Source of the DNA: Devosia elaeis
Lineage (GTDB): Bacteria > Pseudomonadota > Alphaproteobacteria > Rhizobiales > Devosiaceae
Direction: 5' to 3'
Assembly (NCBI RefSeq): GCF_001650025.1
Contig: NZ_LVVY01000077.1
Coordinates: forward strand, 1-49,714
Length of the DNA stretch: 49,714 nt
This document shows positions 14,295 to 22,635 of this stretch, piece by piece. Under the pieces are notes generated by a model. That model was not told the origin of the DNA. It saw nothing but the letters and a program-made list of their open reading frames with translations, and did not search any database. The position numbers were made by a program, and so were the translations under genes. Each line of letters opens with the position of its first letter. Position 1 is the first letter of the stretch.

Positions 14295-15197
14295 TCATGC
14301 ATGGGGTGCAATCAGGGGACACCATGCGAGTCGCAGATGATCTATCGCACGGTCGATCAGGCGGACGCCGAACCGCTGGGCGGTCTTGCCATTCTTGCTG
14401 AACACCTCACCAAGCTCCTGCGCTTTGAGAGAGCCAAGGGCATGCTCCAGAATCCTCACCGATGATGCGGGTAGCTTTTCCCAGATGGATCGTACCCGCT
14501 GCCGGGCGTCGATCTGATCTTCCAGAGACCAGGAGCCGGAAGTCGGCACGATGTTGGCATGAGACCTTGGCGCGCGATGTGGACGGCGCAACTCGATCGG
14601 CTTCCTTTGCTTTCTCTGGTCGGGATTATCCAAATCGCCGTAGCGATAGAGATAGGCCCCATTGATGAACTCGAGTCCGCCCAGGCGACGACGGGCCACA
14701 CCTGCCCGGTCTACCATGGCCAGTGTCGGGCGCTGATCAATAGGATCAGCGTCATCTCCCCACGGCACACCAGATAGGTCGCGTAGCTCTTCAAGCGTGG
14801 GCAGCGCCGAGGCCTCATCCAATATCATATCGCGCTGACCCATCCTTTCCTCCATGGCGCGGGTGTCTTGCCGACCATGTTCCGGGGGAGGATCGCGCCA
14901 TCCGTCATTTGCGGGCTCGCCAAACGCCATATCGAGCAAGTCTCGGTACGCCACCAACATGGCGTGGTCCTCCCGCCTGCCAGCCTGCAATAGGCGCTTG
15001 CCGGTCGGCCAGTTCTGCACCGCTCGGGGCTCGCGGTTGTCGTTGGCTGGTTTGTTCAACGGGGGAAGCCCGCCCCAAAAGGCGGGGTTCGAACCCCCGT
15101 TCGAACTAACGGGGGGTATAAGGGGGGTGTGCGAAGCAGTAGTTCGAATGAGTTCGAACCCAGTTCGAAGGGCGTTCGAAGGCGAGTTCGAAGTCAT
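14295..15197 (-). CDS. replication-associated hypothetical protein
   Basis: This 300-residue protein has a low-complexity, Ser/Asn/Pro-rich N-terminus (about residues 1-55). Its middle is charged, and its C-terminus resembles a helical DNA-binding segment (WEKLPASSVRILEHALGSLKAQELGEVF...FGVRLIDRAIDHLRLAW). The odd N-terminal composition arises because the DNA there holds seven TTCGAA boxes. The ATG overlaps the stop of the RepA-like helicase gene (ATGA), and GAGG lies six bases before it. By position it probably acts with the helicase in replication of the element. Confidence 0.6.
   Translation of the reverse strand: MTSNSPSNALRTGFELIRTTASHTPLIPPVSSNGGSNPAFWGGLPPLNKPANDNREPRAVQNWPTGKRLLQAGRREDHAMLVAYRDLLDMAFGEPANDGWRDPPPEHGRQDTRAMEERMGQRDMILDEASALPTLEELRDLSGVPWGDDADPIDQRPTLAMVDRAGVARRRLGGLEFINGAYLYRYGDLDNPDQRKQRKPIELRRPHRAPRSHANIVPTSGSWSLEDQIDARQRVRSIWEKLPASSVRILEHALGSLKAQELGEVFSKNGKTAQRFGVRLIDRAIDHLRLAWCPLIAPHA
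15088..15192. repeat. seven TTCGAA boxes, likely iterons of a replication origin
   Basis: TTCGAA occurs at 15088, 15100, 15143, 15153, 15164, 15175 and 15187. The last five are spaced 10-12 bp apart, about one helical turn, so they present the same face of DNA. The boxes fall in different reading frames of the overlapping gene (encoding Ser-Asn, Arg-Thr and Phe-Glu), so codon choice does not explain them. A helicase gene ends immediately beside them. This layout fits an iteron origin bound by a replication initiator. Confidence 0.65.
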
Positions 15198-16687
15198 GCT
15201 GCACCTCGCTCGGAGAAGTCTTCGGCTGTCACGATCAGGCGTTTGTATCGACGGGAGGCAGGGCCTTCCTCGATGATCTTGATGATGCCTGAATCCAGCA
15301 ATCGCTGCTGCGCTGCAGCAAACGCCTTCTTCTTGATGCCTTCAGCCTCAGGCTGCATTTCCATAATCCGGGGCGCATAGGACTGGCTCGGACTAGGGCT
15401 TAGCCGCTGGCCCTGACGGTTTAGTTTCGACAACAGCGTGACGAACACCTCTTCAGCCTTCCTATTCATCAGCCCCGATGCCGGGTTCGGCCTGGTTGTG
15501 TCGACCTCGACAAAGGCGCCATCCGCCCAGCGAAAGAAAAGCTGCTTGTCGCGTGGGCCGTAGTTCGACTTCTTCTGACCCAGCCGGCGCATGTCAGGAT
15601 CAACATCATCCCCCGATGGCAGGTCGAGATAGAGCCTCGACCGCACCGAATTATTCCACGCCGTCGAGCCAGACGAGCCGGTGCCAGACTGCATACCGGC
15701 CACAGATGGGTGGGCCAGAAGCAGGATGGCGCAATTCCATTGCAAGCAGATCGAACGCAGCATGCCAATGAACTGGCGCACCTGGACGCGCTTGATCTCA
15801 TCGCCGCCGAACACGTCCGCAGCCGTGTCCAAAACCAGCAGGTCGGGCTGATATTTCTCGACCAGCTTGACGGTGTGCTCGAAGAGCTTGGTAGGCTCCA
15901 TGGTCCCGTTTTTGCCCGGCACGGCCAGAAGGGCATCGCGGTCTGCCAAGGGCACCAGGTTGAAGCGTCCGCCTGTCTCAGCGAAGCTGGCGCCCAAATG
16001 CCTGAGAACGTCCGCTGCCCGGCGATGGAATTCCTCTGCCTCATCCTCGGCCGCCAGATACAAGCAGCGCCCAGCCTGCGGCTTCAGCCCGATGGTCACC
16101 CGATCCAGAGTCGAAGCTATACCGAGCTGGAGAGCGAGCAGGGATTTGCCCAGGCCGCCATCACCGGAAAGCAGCGTGACGTTTCGGCTCGGGATCAGGT
16201 CAGGGATAAACCACGCCCGCTCAGGAACCGGGCGGCCGTCCAGTGAGGCCAAGTCAAGAACCGGCAAGTCGTCAGCAGTGGGAGTGTTGGCAGGCTTTTT
16301 GCGATAGAGCAGTGGCCAGCCAGAGGCGATAGAGCGCGCGACTATGCCCTCGCATCGCTTCGTGTATTCTGGCACGCCCTCAATGGCATGGACGTGCTCA
16401 GCACCATGTCTATCCCACCACGACACCGTGGAAACCCCGGAGCCCATAGGGACGTCAGGATCGATGTTGTGGAAGGAGTCGGTGAGGATGGCCAGGCGGG
16501 GAACGTCGGCTGGGTCCAGATGGACGTCCGGCCAGTCGAGGTCGCGCCGCGTCATGGACCAATCGGGGGCACCATCCTTGAACGGCACCAAGACGATGTC
16601 ACCGCAGAGCTGGTCCGCCCAGCCGCGGGCCGATTCAAGAGCATCGTCGACGTCGATTTCAGGCTGCGGTTCGGTCATGCTGGGCAT
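15194..16687 (-). CDS. RepA-like hexameric helicase / AAA ATPase
   Basis: The 497-residue product has a RecA-like core with Walker A GDGGLGKS (about residues 175-182), Walker B LLVLDT (about 283-288) and a LLLAHPS segment typical of RSF1010 RepA-like DNA helicases. The N-terminal 160 residues form an extra domain of unknown fold, and the C-terminal about 90 residues look like a winged helix (AAQQRLLDSGIIKI...RRYKRLIVT). The ATG at 16687 follows GAAGGGGGC; a more upstream start is possible. It would unwind the element's origin, probably the TTCGAA array at its 3' end. It overlaps the genes on both sides. Confidence 0.8.
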   Translation of the reverse strand: MPSMTEPQPEIDVDDALESARGWADQLCGDIVLVPFKDGAPDWSMTRRDLDWPDVHLDPADVPRLAILTDSFHNIDPDVPMGSGVSTVSWWDRHGAEHVHAIEGVPEYTKRCEGIVARSIASGWPLLYRKKPANTPTADDLPVLDLASLDGRPVPERAWFIPDLIPSRNVTLLSGDGGLGKSLLALQLGIASTLDRVTIGLKPQAGRCLYLAAEDEAEEFHRRAADVLRHLGASFAETGGRFNLVPLADRDALLAVPGKNGTMEPTKLFEHTVKLVEKYQPDLLVLDTAADVFGGDEIKRVQVRQFIGMLRSICLQWNCAILLLAHPSVAGMQSGTGSSGSTAWNNSVRSRLYLDLPSGDDVDPDMRRLGQKKSNYGPRDKQLFFRWADGAFVEVDTTRPNPASGLMNRKAEEVFVTLLSKLNRQGQRLSPSPSQSYAPRIMEMQPEAEGIKKKAFAAAQQRLLDSGIIKIIEEGPASRRYKRLIVTAEDFSERGAA

Positions 16688-16916
16688 TGCCCCCTTCGTA
16701 TGCTGCGGCCGCCGCGCGACCGATTTCACTGAAAAGCTCGGGCTTCAGAAACACGCAGGGGCGCCCGCTCCGCGGGCTTGGTGGGAAGGCGCGAAGGCCC
16801 TTTTGTGTCTGGCGCAACTGCCAGTCATTGATCGTGATTTCGGGCGTTGCCTCTAGGTCAAAGAGCGCAACAAGAGTGCCCGCGCCGGGCATCCGGCGAA
16901 GGTTGAGGATTTTCAT
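16659..16916 (-). CDS. conserved small protein of integrase-AlpA elements
   Basis: This 85-residue protein reads MKILNLRRMPGAGTLVALFDLEATPEITINDWQLRQTQKGLRAFPPSPRSGRPCVFLKPELFSEI..., with a single compact alpha/beta domain and no known motif. I recall similar proteins in rhizobial mobile elements between alpA and a replication gene. A SpoVG-like beta core is conceivable. AGGA precedes the ATG at 16916. It overlaps the helicase start by 29 bases. Function unknown. Confidence 0.6.
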   Translation of the reverse strand: MKILNLRRMPGAGTLVALFDLEATPEITINDWQLRQTQKGLRAFPPSPRSGRPCVFLKPELFSEIGRAAAAAYEGGNAQHDRTAA

Positions 16917-16938
16917 GGTGGTCCTATGAGCGGGTGGG

Positions 16939-17118
16939 TCAGGCGTCGCGCGCGCCAATGCGAGCTTCGATCCAAGCCTCGACCTCGGCGCGCACAAAAG
17001 CGATGCGTTTTTCACCTACTGAAACGGCGGCAGGGAAGCGGCCCTGCGCGCGGGCCACGTTGATGGCAGTACGGCTCAAGCTTGTAAGTTCGCTGGCAGT
17101 CTTTATCGATATGAGCAC
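16939..17118 (-). CDS. AlpA-family regulator / excisionase
   Basis: This 59-residue protein is too short for many gene finders. Reading the minus strand from a GTG at 17118 gives a product with TASELTSLSRTAINVARAQGRFPAAVSVGEKRIAFVRAEVEAWIEARI. The helix-turn-helix followed by F-P-x-x-V-x-x-G-x-x-R and E-V-x-A-W-I-x-x-R is the AlpA (CP4-57 regulator) signature. GGAGA lies six bases before the GTG. AlpA proteins activate the integrase and act in excision of P4-like satellites and islands, and its place beside the integrase fits. Confidence 0.8.
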   Translation of the reverse strand: MLISIKTASELTSLSRTAINVARAQGRFPAAVSVGEKRIAFVRAEVEAWIEARIGARDA

Positions 17119-17250
17119 GGTGTTCTCCGGTCTCGAGTGTGCCGGTCTTTCGCTATGGCTGCGCGGGCGAGGCCCGAGGTGAGCGACACCAACTGGTGCC
17201 TACAATCCTCTTGTGGATGAAAGTCAGCATGGTCAAATTGGTCAGCAAGA

Positions 17251-18474
17251 TTATTTTTGGCCGGTGCAATAGCTGGCCCACATTTCCATCAGCTTGCGGC
17301 GCTTCTTGAACGCGTCGCCACGGCGGTAAGCCCGCTCTGTCTGGTCGCCTACCAAGTGCGAGAGTGCGGCTTCAGCTACCATCCCGTCGATGTCTGTCTC
17401 CTCGGCGACCCAGTCGCGAAAAGTCGATCTGAAACCATGGACGGTGACAGGCACCTCAAGGCGGCGCAGGACCGCGGTCAACGACATGTCTGAAAGCGGC
17501 TTGCCTTTCTTCTGACCAGGGAAGACTGGATCGGTCGGTTTCGGATTATCGGGCTTAATCGAATTTAGAACTGCAACGGCCTCGTCCGTGAGCGGGACGC
17601 GGTGAAGACGCTTTTCCTTCATACGCTCGGCGGGCACGGTCCACACCTTCGCATCCAGATCGATTTCCGACCATGGCGCTGCCCGAGCCTCGCCGGGGCG
17701 GGCGGCAGTCAAGATCGCGAAGCGCAACGCGGCGCCACCGGATCCCGCAACCCCGGCCAGTTGGGTCCAGAATGCGGGCATTTCGGCGTAGGGGAGGGCT
17801 TCCAAGTGCTTTTTGACATCCCCCTGTTTTGCCAGAAGATCGAAGATGTGCCCTCTCCCTCGAGCCGGATTGTCGCCGGTCCGCATCTCTTTCGACAGCG
17901 CATAGGAAAGCACGGCCTCGATGCGCACTCTTACACGCCTCCCAACCTCGGGCGTCTCCATCCATATCGGTCGCAGAATGGACAGCACGTCCTCGGTATT
18001 CACCTGATCGATTGGCCGCGATCGGATGGGCTTGCAGACTTCGGTTAGGGTACGCTCCCACTGTCGAATATGATTGGCGTTGGACCACCCAGGCTTTTTA
18101 GCTTCAAAAAAGTCGTCAGCGACCTGGCCGAAGTTCTTGACGCCTGCAGCACGGCGCTTTTCGGCGATAGGGTCCAATCCTGCGGCCAACTGCTCGCGAA
18201 CCTGTTCGGCCTTCTGTCGAGCCAAGGCAAGCGATACCGGGGCCGTGCCCGAACCGTAGGGGCCAAGGCCAATCTCCCGTCGACGCCCCTGTTGGTGAAA
18301 GACGAACACCCATGAGCGAGCCAGATTGCCGGCAGCTGTTTGCGTGCTTCTGAGATATAACCCATCTCCATCGCCGAGCATCCCCGGTGTTTTAGTGTTG
18401 AGCTGGGTGATGCGTAGCTTATGCTTCCCATCTCCGCGCTTGCCGCGAGTTCGAGTGCTGCCTTCCTCTGCCAT
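17251..18474 (-). CDS. P4-type tyrosine integrase (element 2)
   Basis: The 407-residue product has an N-terminal DUF4102 arm-binding domain (about residues 10-105, containing TPGMLGDGDGLYLR and a conserved RREIGLGPYGSG block), a core-binding domain and a tyrosine recombinase domain. Visible catalytic residues are in HGFRSTFRDW (about 346-355), ALSH (about 370-373) and the nucleophile Tyr near 383. I chose the ATG at 18474, which follows GAGGG; ATG 18495 and a TTG farther upstream are less supported. It lies next to the second attachment core at 18614-18632 and should recombine at the tRNA-Lys end. Confidence 0.92.
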   Translation of the reverse strand: MAEEGSTRTRGKRGDGKHKLRITQLNTKTPGMLGDGDGLYLRSTQTAAGNLARSWVFVFHQQGRRREIGLGPYGSGTAPVSLALARQKAEQVREQLAAGLDPIAEKRRAAGVKNFGQVADDFFEAKKPGWSNANHIRQWERTLTEVCKPIRSRPIDQVNTEDVLSILRPIWMETPEVGRRVRVRIEAVLSYALSKEMRTGDNPARGRGHIFDLLAKQGDVKKHLEALPYAEMPAFWTQLAGVAGSGGAALRFAILTAARPGEARAAPWSEIDLDAKVWTVPAERMKEKRLHRVPLTDEAVAVLNSIKPDNPKPTDPVFPGQKKGKPLSDMSLTAVLRRLEVPVTVHGFRSTFRDWVAEETDIDGMVAEAALSHLVGDQTERAYRRGDAFKKRRKLMEMWASYCTGQK

Positions 18475-18598
18475 CCCATCCCTCAAATCTTTCATAAGGT
18501 TTATGGTTGTTAATATGGGCAGAGATGCTCGTACGGTCAAATGAACTAGCTGAAAAATCTATGTTTTCGGCTGTTTTATTGACCATATCGACCATGAT

Positions 18599-18632
18599 GG
18601 TTCGAGTGCTGTTCCTTGTGCACCCACCAAAG
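18599..18632 (+). other. right attachment site of the 15-kb element
   Basis: CCTTGTGCACCCACCAAAG (18614-18632) is identical to 3394-3412, the end of the tRNA-Lys 3' half. Both copies are also preceded by GGTTCGAGT, here with six extra bases (GCTGTT) between. Downstream the sequence changes to ordinary chromosome. It lies 125 bases from the start of the second integrase. This is the expected position of the far end of an element integrated at the same tRNA gene. Confidence 0.75.
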
Positions 18633-18699
18633 GTTTCCCTTTTTGACGGTGAATGGCCAGACGGATCGCTTCAGCGGCCGGCGCGCCATCGCGTCGCGA

Positions 18700-18891
18700 T
18701 TATTGGGCCGGTGTGTCGGTCGGCGCGGCGGGGGCGGCGACGCCGGTGTCGCTGCCGCGGTTTTCCGAGCCGGTGGAGGTGACCGAACCATCGACCGAGG
18801 GCGCCTGGTTGACGCCGGTAAAGACCATGCCGGCGAAGATCACGACGATCAGGGCGACGACGATGGCAATCAGCATATGGCGCTTCTGCAT
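18700..18891 (-). CDS. small single-pass membrane protein
   Basis: This 63-residue protein has one hydrophobic segment at residues 7-26 (LIAIVVALIVVIFAGMVFTG) and then a hydrophilic, Ser/Thr/Ala-rich tail, so it is probably anchored in the inner membrane with its tail in the periplasm. AAGGAG lies before the ATG. It is the first chromosomal gene after the integrated element. I know no function. Confidence 0.65.
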   Translation of the reverse strand: MQKRHMLIAIVVALIVVIFAGMVFTGVNQAPSVDGSVTSTGSENRGSDTGVAAPAAPTDTPAQ

Positions 18892-19281
18892 GGGACTTCT
18901 CCTTGCCTACCGGATCAACTGCAAGCAGGGAGCGAGGTTCCGGGCGGGACGCGGCGGGGTCGGGAATTTATTCGAAAAAAAATCGGAACCGATGCAACCA
19001 TTGCCGGCGCCGGCCGTTGTGTCAGTGTCGGAAAGCGATTGAAAAATATCGAAGACCGATAAAAAGAGCCCCGCAGGTGAACAACCTCGGGGCTTCTTTT
19101 TGTCTGCCGGGCCGCGAAAAGGCCGGCCGCGCCGACTTTTCTGTCACGAGGCTGTCGGGAAAGGCGGCTGGCGCGCAAAAGCTGATACTTTCGTCCTGTT
19201 TTCCATTCTTTGCCCTTGTCGGACCGGACGGGGAGGAGTAGCTGCTCTGCGCGCTCCGGCTCTTCTGCAAGGATCCCAAAC
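18892..19281. other. divergent intergenic region with terminator, possible small RNA
   Basis: This 390-base gap lies between a small minus-strand gene and the TerC-like gene, which point away from each other. It nevertheless contains a strong bidirectional terminator at 19061-19101, so some transcript must end in the middle. I see no protein-coding frame with a ribosome binding site. A small RNA or an attenuated leader for the TerC-like gene is possible. Confidence 0.4.
19061..19101 (+). terminator. bidirectional rho-independent terminator
   Basis: AGCCCCG pairs with CGGGGCT and AGGT with ACCT around loop GAACA, with one bulged C: 11 base pairs in all. TCTTTTT follows on the plus strand and CTCTTTTT on the minus strand. 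Confidence 0.8.
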
Positions 19282-19974
19282 ATGTTCGGCCTCGATCCGA
19301 GTTTCCTGTCTTCGCTGTTCCAGGTCATCCTGATCGATCTGGTGCTGGCGGGGGACAATGCCGTCGTCATCGGCCTGGCGGCCGCGGGTCTGGCGCCGGA
19401 TCTGCGGCGCAGGGCCATCCTGATCGGCATTCTCGCGGCGACGGTGCTGCGCATCTGCTTTGCCCTGCTGACCACGCAATTGCTGTCGCTGGGCGGAGGA
19501 TTGCTGATCGCCGGCGGCGTGCTGCTGCTGTGGGTCTGCTGGAAGATGTATCGCGAGCTGACCGTTTCCCACGAGGAAGAGCAGGAGGCGACCGAGGCGC
19601 TGGCCGATGCCGACCTCAATGCCGATGGTTCGGTGGCCGCCAAGGCGCCGCGCAAGACGCTGCGCCAGGCCGTCATCCAGATCATCGTCGCCGACGTTTC
19701 CATGTCGCTGGACAATGTGCTGGCCGTGGCCGGCGCGGCGCAGCACCATTTCGAGGCCCTGGTGTTCGGGCTGGCCCTGTCGGTCGTGCTGATGGGCGTG
19801 GCGGCGACCTTCATCGCGCGGCTGCTGCACCGGTTCCGCTGGATCGCCTGGATCGGCCTGCTGATGATCCTGTTCGTGGCCATCCGCATGGGGCTCGAGG
19901 GGCTGGGCGCCTTCATCGCCATTCCCGAAATTCCGCTGCTCTATACGCCGCATGCCGTGGCCGCCGGCCACTGA
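19282..19974 (+). CDS. TerC/YjbE-family integral membrane protein
   Basis: The 230-residue product has about seven membrane segments and the duplicated acidic motif of the TerC family: LVLAGDNAVVIGLAA (residues 18-32) and VSMSLDNVLAVAGAA in the second half. A hydrophilic loop rich in Glu, Asp and Ala (about residues 95-125) separates the halves. Members of the YjbE branch are linked with manganese or other metal export at the inner membrane; the substrate here is not known. AAGGA precedes the ATG at 19282. Confidence 0.85.
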   Translation: MFGLDPSFLSSLFQVILIDLVLAGDNAVVIGLAAAGLAPDLRRRAILIGILAATVLRICFALLTTQLLSLGGGLLIAGGVLLLWVCWKMYRELTVSHEEEQEATEALADADLNADGSVAAKAPRKTLRQAVIQIIVADVSMSLDNVLAVAGAAQHHFEALVFGLALSVVLMGVAATFIARLLHRFRWIAWIGLLMILFVAIRMGLEGLGAFIAIPEIPLLYTPHAVAAGH

Positions 19975-20109
19975 GCGGCCGGCCATCCGTGCCCAGAAGC
20001 CTTTGGTAACCACGGGCGAAGGTTTGCGGCATTTGAGGGGTGCCAATAGGGATTTGCACACCGCTCCGGGCTAGGTTCGGGCTGAACGTACACAGCCGGA
20101 AGTCCAGCC

Positions 20110-21285
20110 ATGTCGGCCATTGCAGGATTGGTTCCCGAAACCGCAAGTCTGTCCCCGCATCTCGCGAGCGAAGGCAAGGCCGCCCCTTTGGCGATGCGCC
20201 GGGTGGATGGCGCGCGCTGGGATGCGGTGGTGGCCGATTTCGACGGCGTCTGCCAGGAGCAATTGCATGGCTTCGCCGCGATCCGCTGGCCGGGCGTGGG
20301 GCTGGAGCCGAACCTGTTCGAAAAGGACGGGCGTATCGTAGGCGGCGCGCTGATCATGGTGCAGAAGCTGCCGCTGGGCCTCGGCCATATCGCGCTGGCC
20401 AAATGGGCGCCGATGCTGGCCGACGCAGATGCACCGGACGGCGCGGCGATCTATGCGGGCATGATCGATGCGCTGGTGGCTGAATATGCCGAGGGGCGGG
20501 GCATGATGGTTTCGATCCTGCCCCATGCTTCGCCGGCCCCGGTCAACGCGGAATACCGGGCCCTGCGGGCGCGCGGGTTCAAGCGCGGCTTCGCGCTGAC
20601 CTACCCGCACCGTTATCTCGTCAACCTGCGGCTGAGCGATGAGGCGCAGCGCAAGAGTTTCCAGCAGACCTGGCGGCGCCAGCTCAACAAGGCGGAAAAA
20701 TCCGATCTCGTCTTCGAACATGCCGGCAGGGAGCGGCTCGGCGAGTTCAAGGCGCTTTATGAAGCCATGACCGACCGCAAGCAGTTTCCCGACCATTCGG
20801 CCTATGACACGCTGGATGCGCTGATGGCCATGGACGAAAAGCTGCGCCCGGAATTGTTCTTCGTGCGGCACGAAGGCATTGTGGTGGCCGGCGCGCTGAT
20901 CTTCAAGGCCGGCGACCGGGCGGTCTATCTCTATGGCGCCACCAATGAAAAGGCGCTGCCGCTGCGGGCGGGCTATTTCATGCATTGGCACATCATCCGT
21001 TGGCTGCGCGATCATACGAGCGCCAGCTGGTACGATCTGGGCGGGACCGACGGTTTCCAGGGCCTGCACCAGTTCAAGAAGGGCATGGTGGGCGAGGAGG
21101 GCAAGGTGCATCCGGTGCCGCCCGTGGCCAATTATGCCGCCCATCCGCTGGCCTTCGCGCTCGGCACCGCCGCCTTCACGGCGCGCGAGGTGGTCAATGT
21201 GCTCAAGCGCGGAATCGACCTGCTGCGGCCCGACAAGGCCAAGCCCGATCAGGCGCGGCCCGAGCTGGACGCTTACCTCAAATGA
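20110..21285 (+). CDS. FemAB/GNAT-like acyltransferase
   Basis: The 391-residue product has the double-GNAT arrangement of FemAB-like proteins. A second-half core shows FQQTWRRQLNKAEKSDLVFE...FKALYEAMTDRK, then ELFFVRHEGIVVAGALIFKAGDRAVYLYGATNEKALPLRAGYFMHWHIIRWL and SWYDLGGTDGFQGLHQFKKG. The last blocks are the acceptor-binding signature of lipid II glycyltransferase-like enzymes. In Gram-negatives the family often acts in peptidoglycan or surface polysaccharide modification. Its stop overlaps the start of the flippase gene (ATGA), so the two probably act together on a surface polymer. Confidence 0.75.
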   Translation: MSAIAGLVPETASLSPHLASEGKAAPLAMRRVDGARWDAVVADFDGVCQEQLHGFAAIRWPGVGLEPNLFEKDGRIVGGALIMVQKLPLGLGHIALAKWAPMLADADAPDGAAIYAGMIDALVAEYAEGRGMMVSILPHASPAPVNAEYRALRARGFKRGFALTYPHRYLVNLRLSDEAQRKSFQQTWRRQLNKAEKSDLVFEHAGRERLGEFKALYEAMTDRKQFPDHSAYDTLDALMAMDEKLRPELFFVRHEGIVVAGALIFKAGDRAVYLYGATNEKALPLRAGYFMHWHIIRWLRDHTSASWYDLGGTDGFQGLHQFKKGMVGEEGKVHPVPPVANYAAHPLAFALGTAAFTAREVVNVLKRGIDLLRPDKAKPDQARPELDAYLK

Positions 21286-22607
21286 GCCTGGCCAAAAGGC
21301 TCGCCTCCCAATCCACCATCATTTTCGGCGGGCGCCTGTTCGGCGCCGGCCTGATCTTCCTGGTGCAGGCCTTCATCGCGCGGTTCTGGGGCGCGGCCAT
21401 TCTCGGCGAATATCTGCTGATCATCGCGGGGGTGAACCTCATCGCCGTGGCCATGCCGCTGGGCTTCCAGACCGTGGGCACCTATTTCGCGGCCGAATAC
21501 CGAGCGCGCAACGACCGGCGGCAATTGATCGCCTTTCTCAAGCGCGCCTATGGGCATGTGGCGCTGGTTTTCGTGCTGGTGCTGCTGGGCGGGCCGGCTT
21601 TGCTCAACCTGCTGGGGCAGGGTGGCAGCGCCATTGCCGGGCATTTCGTGCCCGTGGCCTTATTGGCCCTGGCCACGGCGCTGGTCTATGTCAATGGCGG
21701 GGTGCTGGTCGGGCTGAAACGCCCCTTTGCCGGCTTCTTTGCCGACGGAATCTTCCGGCCCATGGTGGTGCTGGGCACGTTCCTGGCCTGCGCGACGCTG
21801 TTCGAGGCGCCGGTGGATGGCTTCAACGCCATGCTCTGGGTGATCGCGCTGGGCTATGTGATCATTTCGGCGGTGCATTTCGGCTTCGTGGTGACCACGG
21901 TGCGCGGCATTGCCGACAGCGCTGACTTGCGGGCCAGCGAATGGCCGCGCTGGTGGCGGTTCGCGGCACCCTGGGTGATGATCACCCTGGCGACCGACTT
22001 CTTCTTCGATATCGACCTGCTGCTGCTGGCCAATTTGCTCAGCCATGAGGAACTGGCGGTGTTCGGCGTGTGTACGCGCATCTTCTCGCTCATTTCCTTC
22101 GGGGTGGCGGCCGTCTATGCGGTGACGCTGCCGGACATGTTCGAAAGCGAGGCCCAGGACGATCGCGGCGCGTTCCATCGCAAGGTGGGTGAGGCCAATG
22201 TGGTGGCCACGCTGGTATCGCTGGCCCTGTTCGGCCTGGTGGCGCTGGGCGGTCCCTTCGCGCTCCTGCTGTTCGGCGACGGCTTCATCGCCGGGGCGGT
22301 GCCCCTGACCATCCTGTGCCTGGCGCTGGTGGTGCGCTCGGCGCTGGGCCCCGCCTCGATGGTCCTTTCGATCCACGACCGGCCCTGGGCCAGCCTGCCG
22401 GCTGTGGCGCTGGGCATGGGCACGCTGGTGGCGGGCAATTTCCTGCTGGTGCCGGCCTTTCACCTCGTGGGTGCGGCCATGGCGGCGATCATCGCGATCA
22501 GCGTCTGGTCGGTGGCGCTATGGCTCATCGCGCTGCGCACAGCGGGGATCGACGTCTCCATCCGCCAATGGTTCCGCACACGTCCCCGCCCGGCGGCGGC
22601 GGAGTGA
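21282..22607 (+). CDS. polysaccharide flippase (Wzx/MATE-like)
   Basis: The 441-residue product has many hydrophobic segments (about 12) in the layout of the oligosaccharide flippase family: an N-terminal SQSTIIFGGRLFGAGLIFLVQAFIARFWG helix pair and a central TLATDFFFDIDLLLLANLL segment. It would translocate lipid-linked saccharides across the inner membrane. It is translationally coupled to the FemAB-like gene. No glycosyltransferases are nearby, so the substrate is unknown. The large intergenic inverted repeat starts 28 bases after its stop. Confidence 0.85.
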   Translation: MSLAKRLASQSTIIFGGRLFGAGLIFLVQAFIARFWGAAILGEYLLIIAGVNLIAVAMPLGFQTVGTYFAAEYRARNDRRQLIAFLKRAYGHVALVFVLVLLGGPALLNLLGQGGSAIAGHFVPVALLALATALVYVNGGVLVGLKRPFAGFFADGIFRPMVVLGTFLACATLFEAPVDGFNAMLWVIALGYVIISAVHFGFVVTTVRGIADSADLRASEWPRWWRFAAPWVMITLATDFFFDIDLLLLANLLSHEELAVFGVCTRIFSLISFGVAAVYAVTLPDMFESEAQDDRGAFHRKVGEANVVATLVSLALFGLVALGGPFALLLFGDGFIAGAVPLTILCLALVVRSALGPASMVLSIHDRPWASLPAVALGMGTLVAGNFLLVPAFHLVGAAMAAIIAISVWSVALWLIALRTAGIDVSIRQWFRTRPRPAAAE

Positions 22608-22635
22608 GGGCGGTATTCGGCAGCGTTCTGCGGAA

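Noticed and set aside
19180-19281. A yybP-ykoY manganese riboswitch before the TerC-like gene
   Set aside because: A GGGGAGGAGTAG stretch is suggestive, but only about 50 bases remain before the ATG and the second conserved arm is absent.
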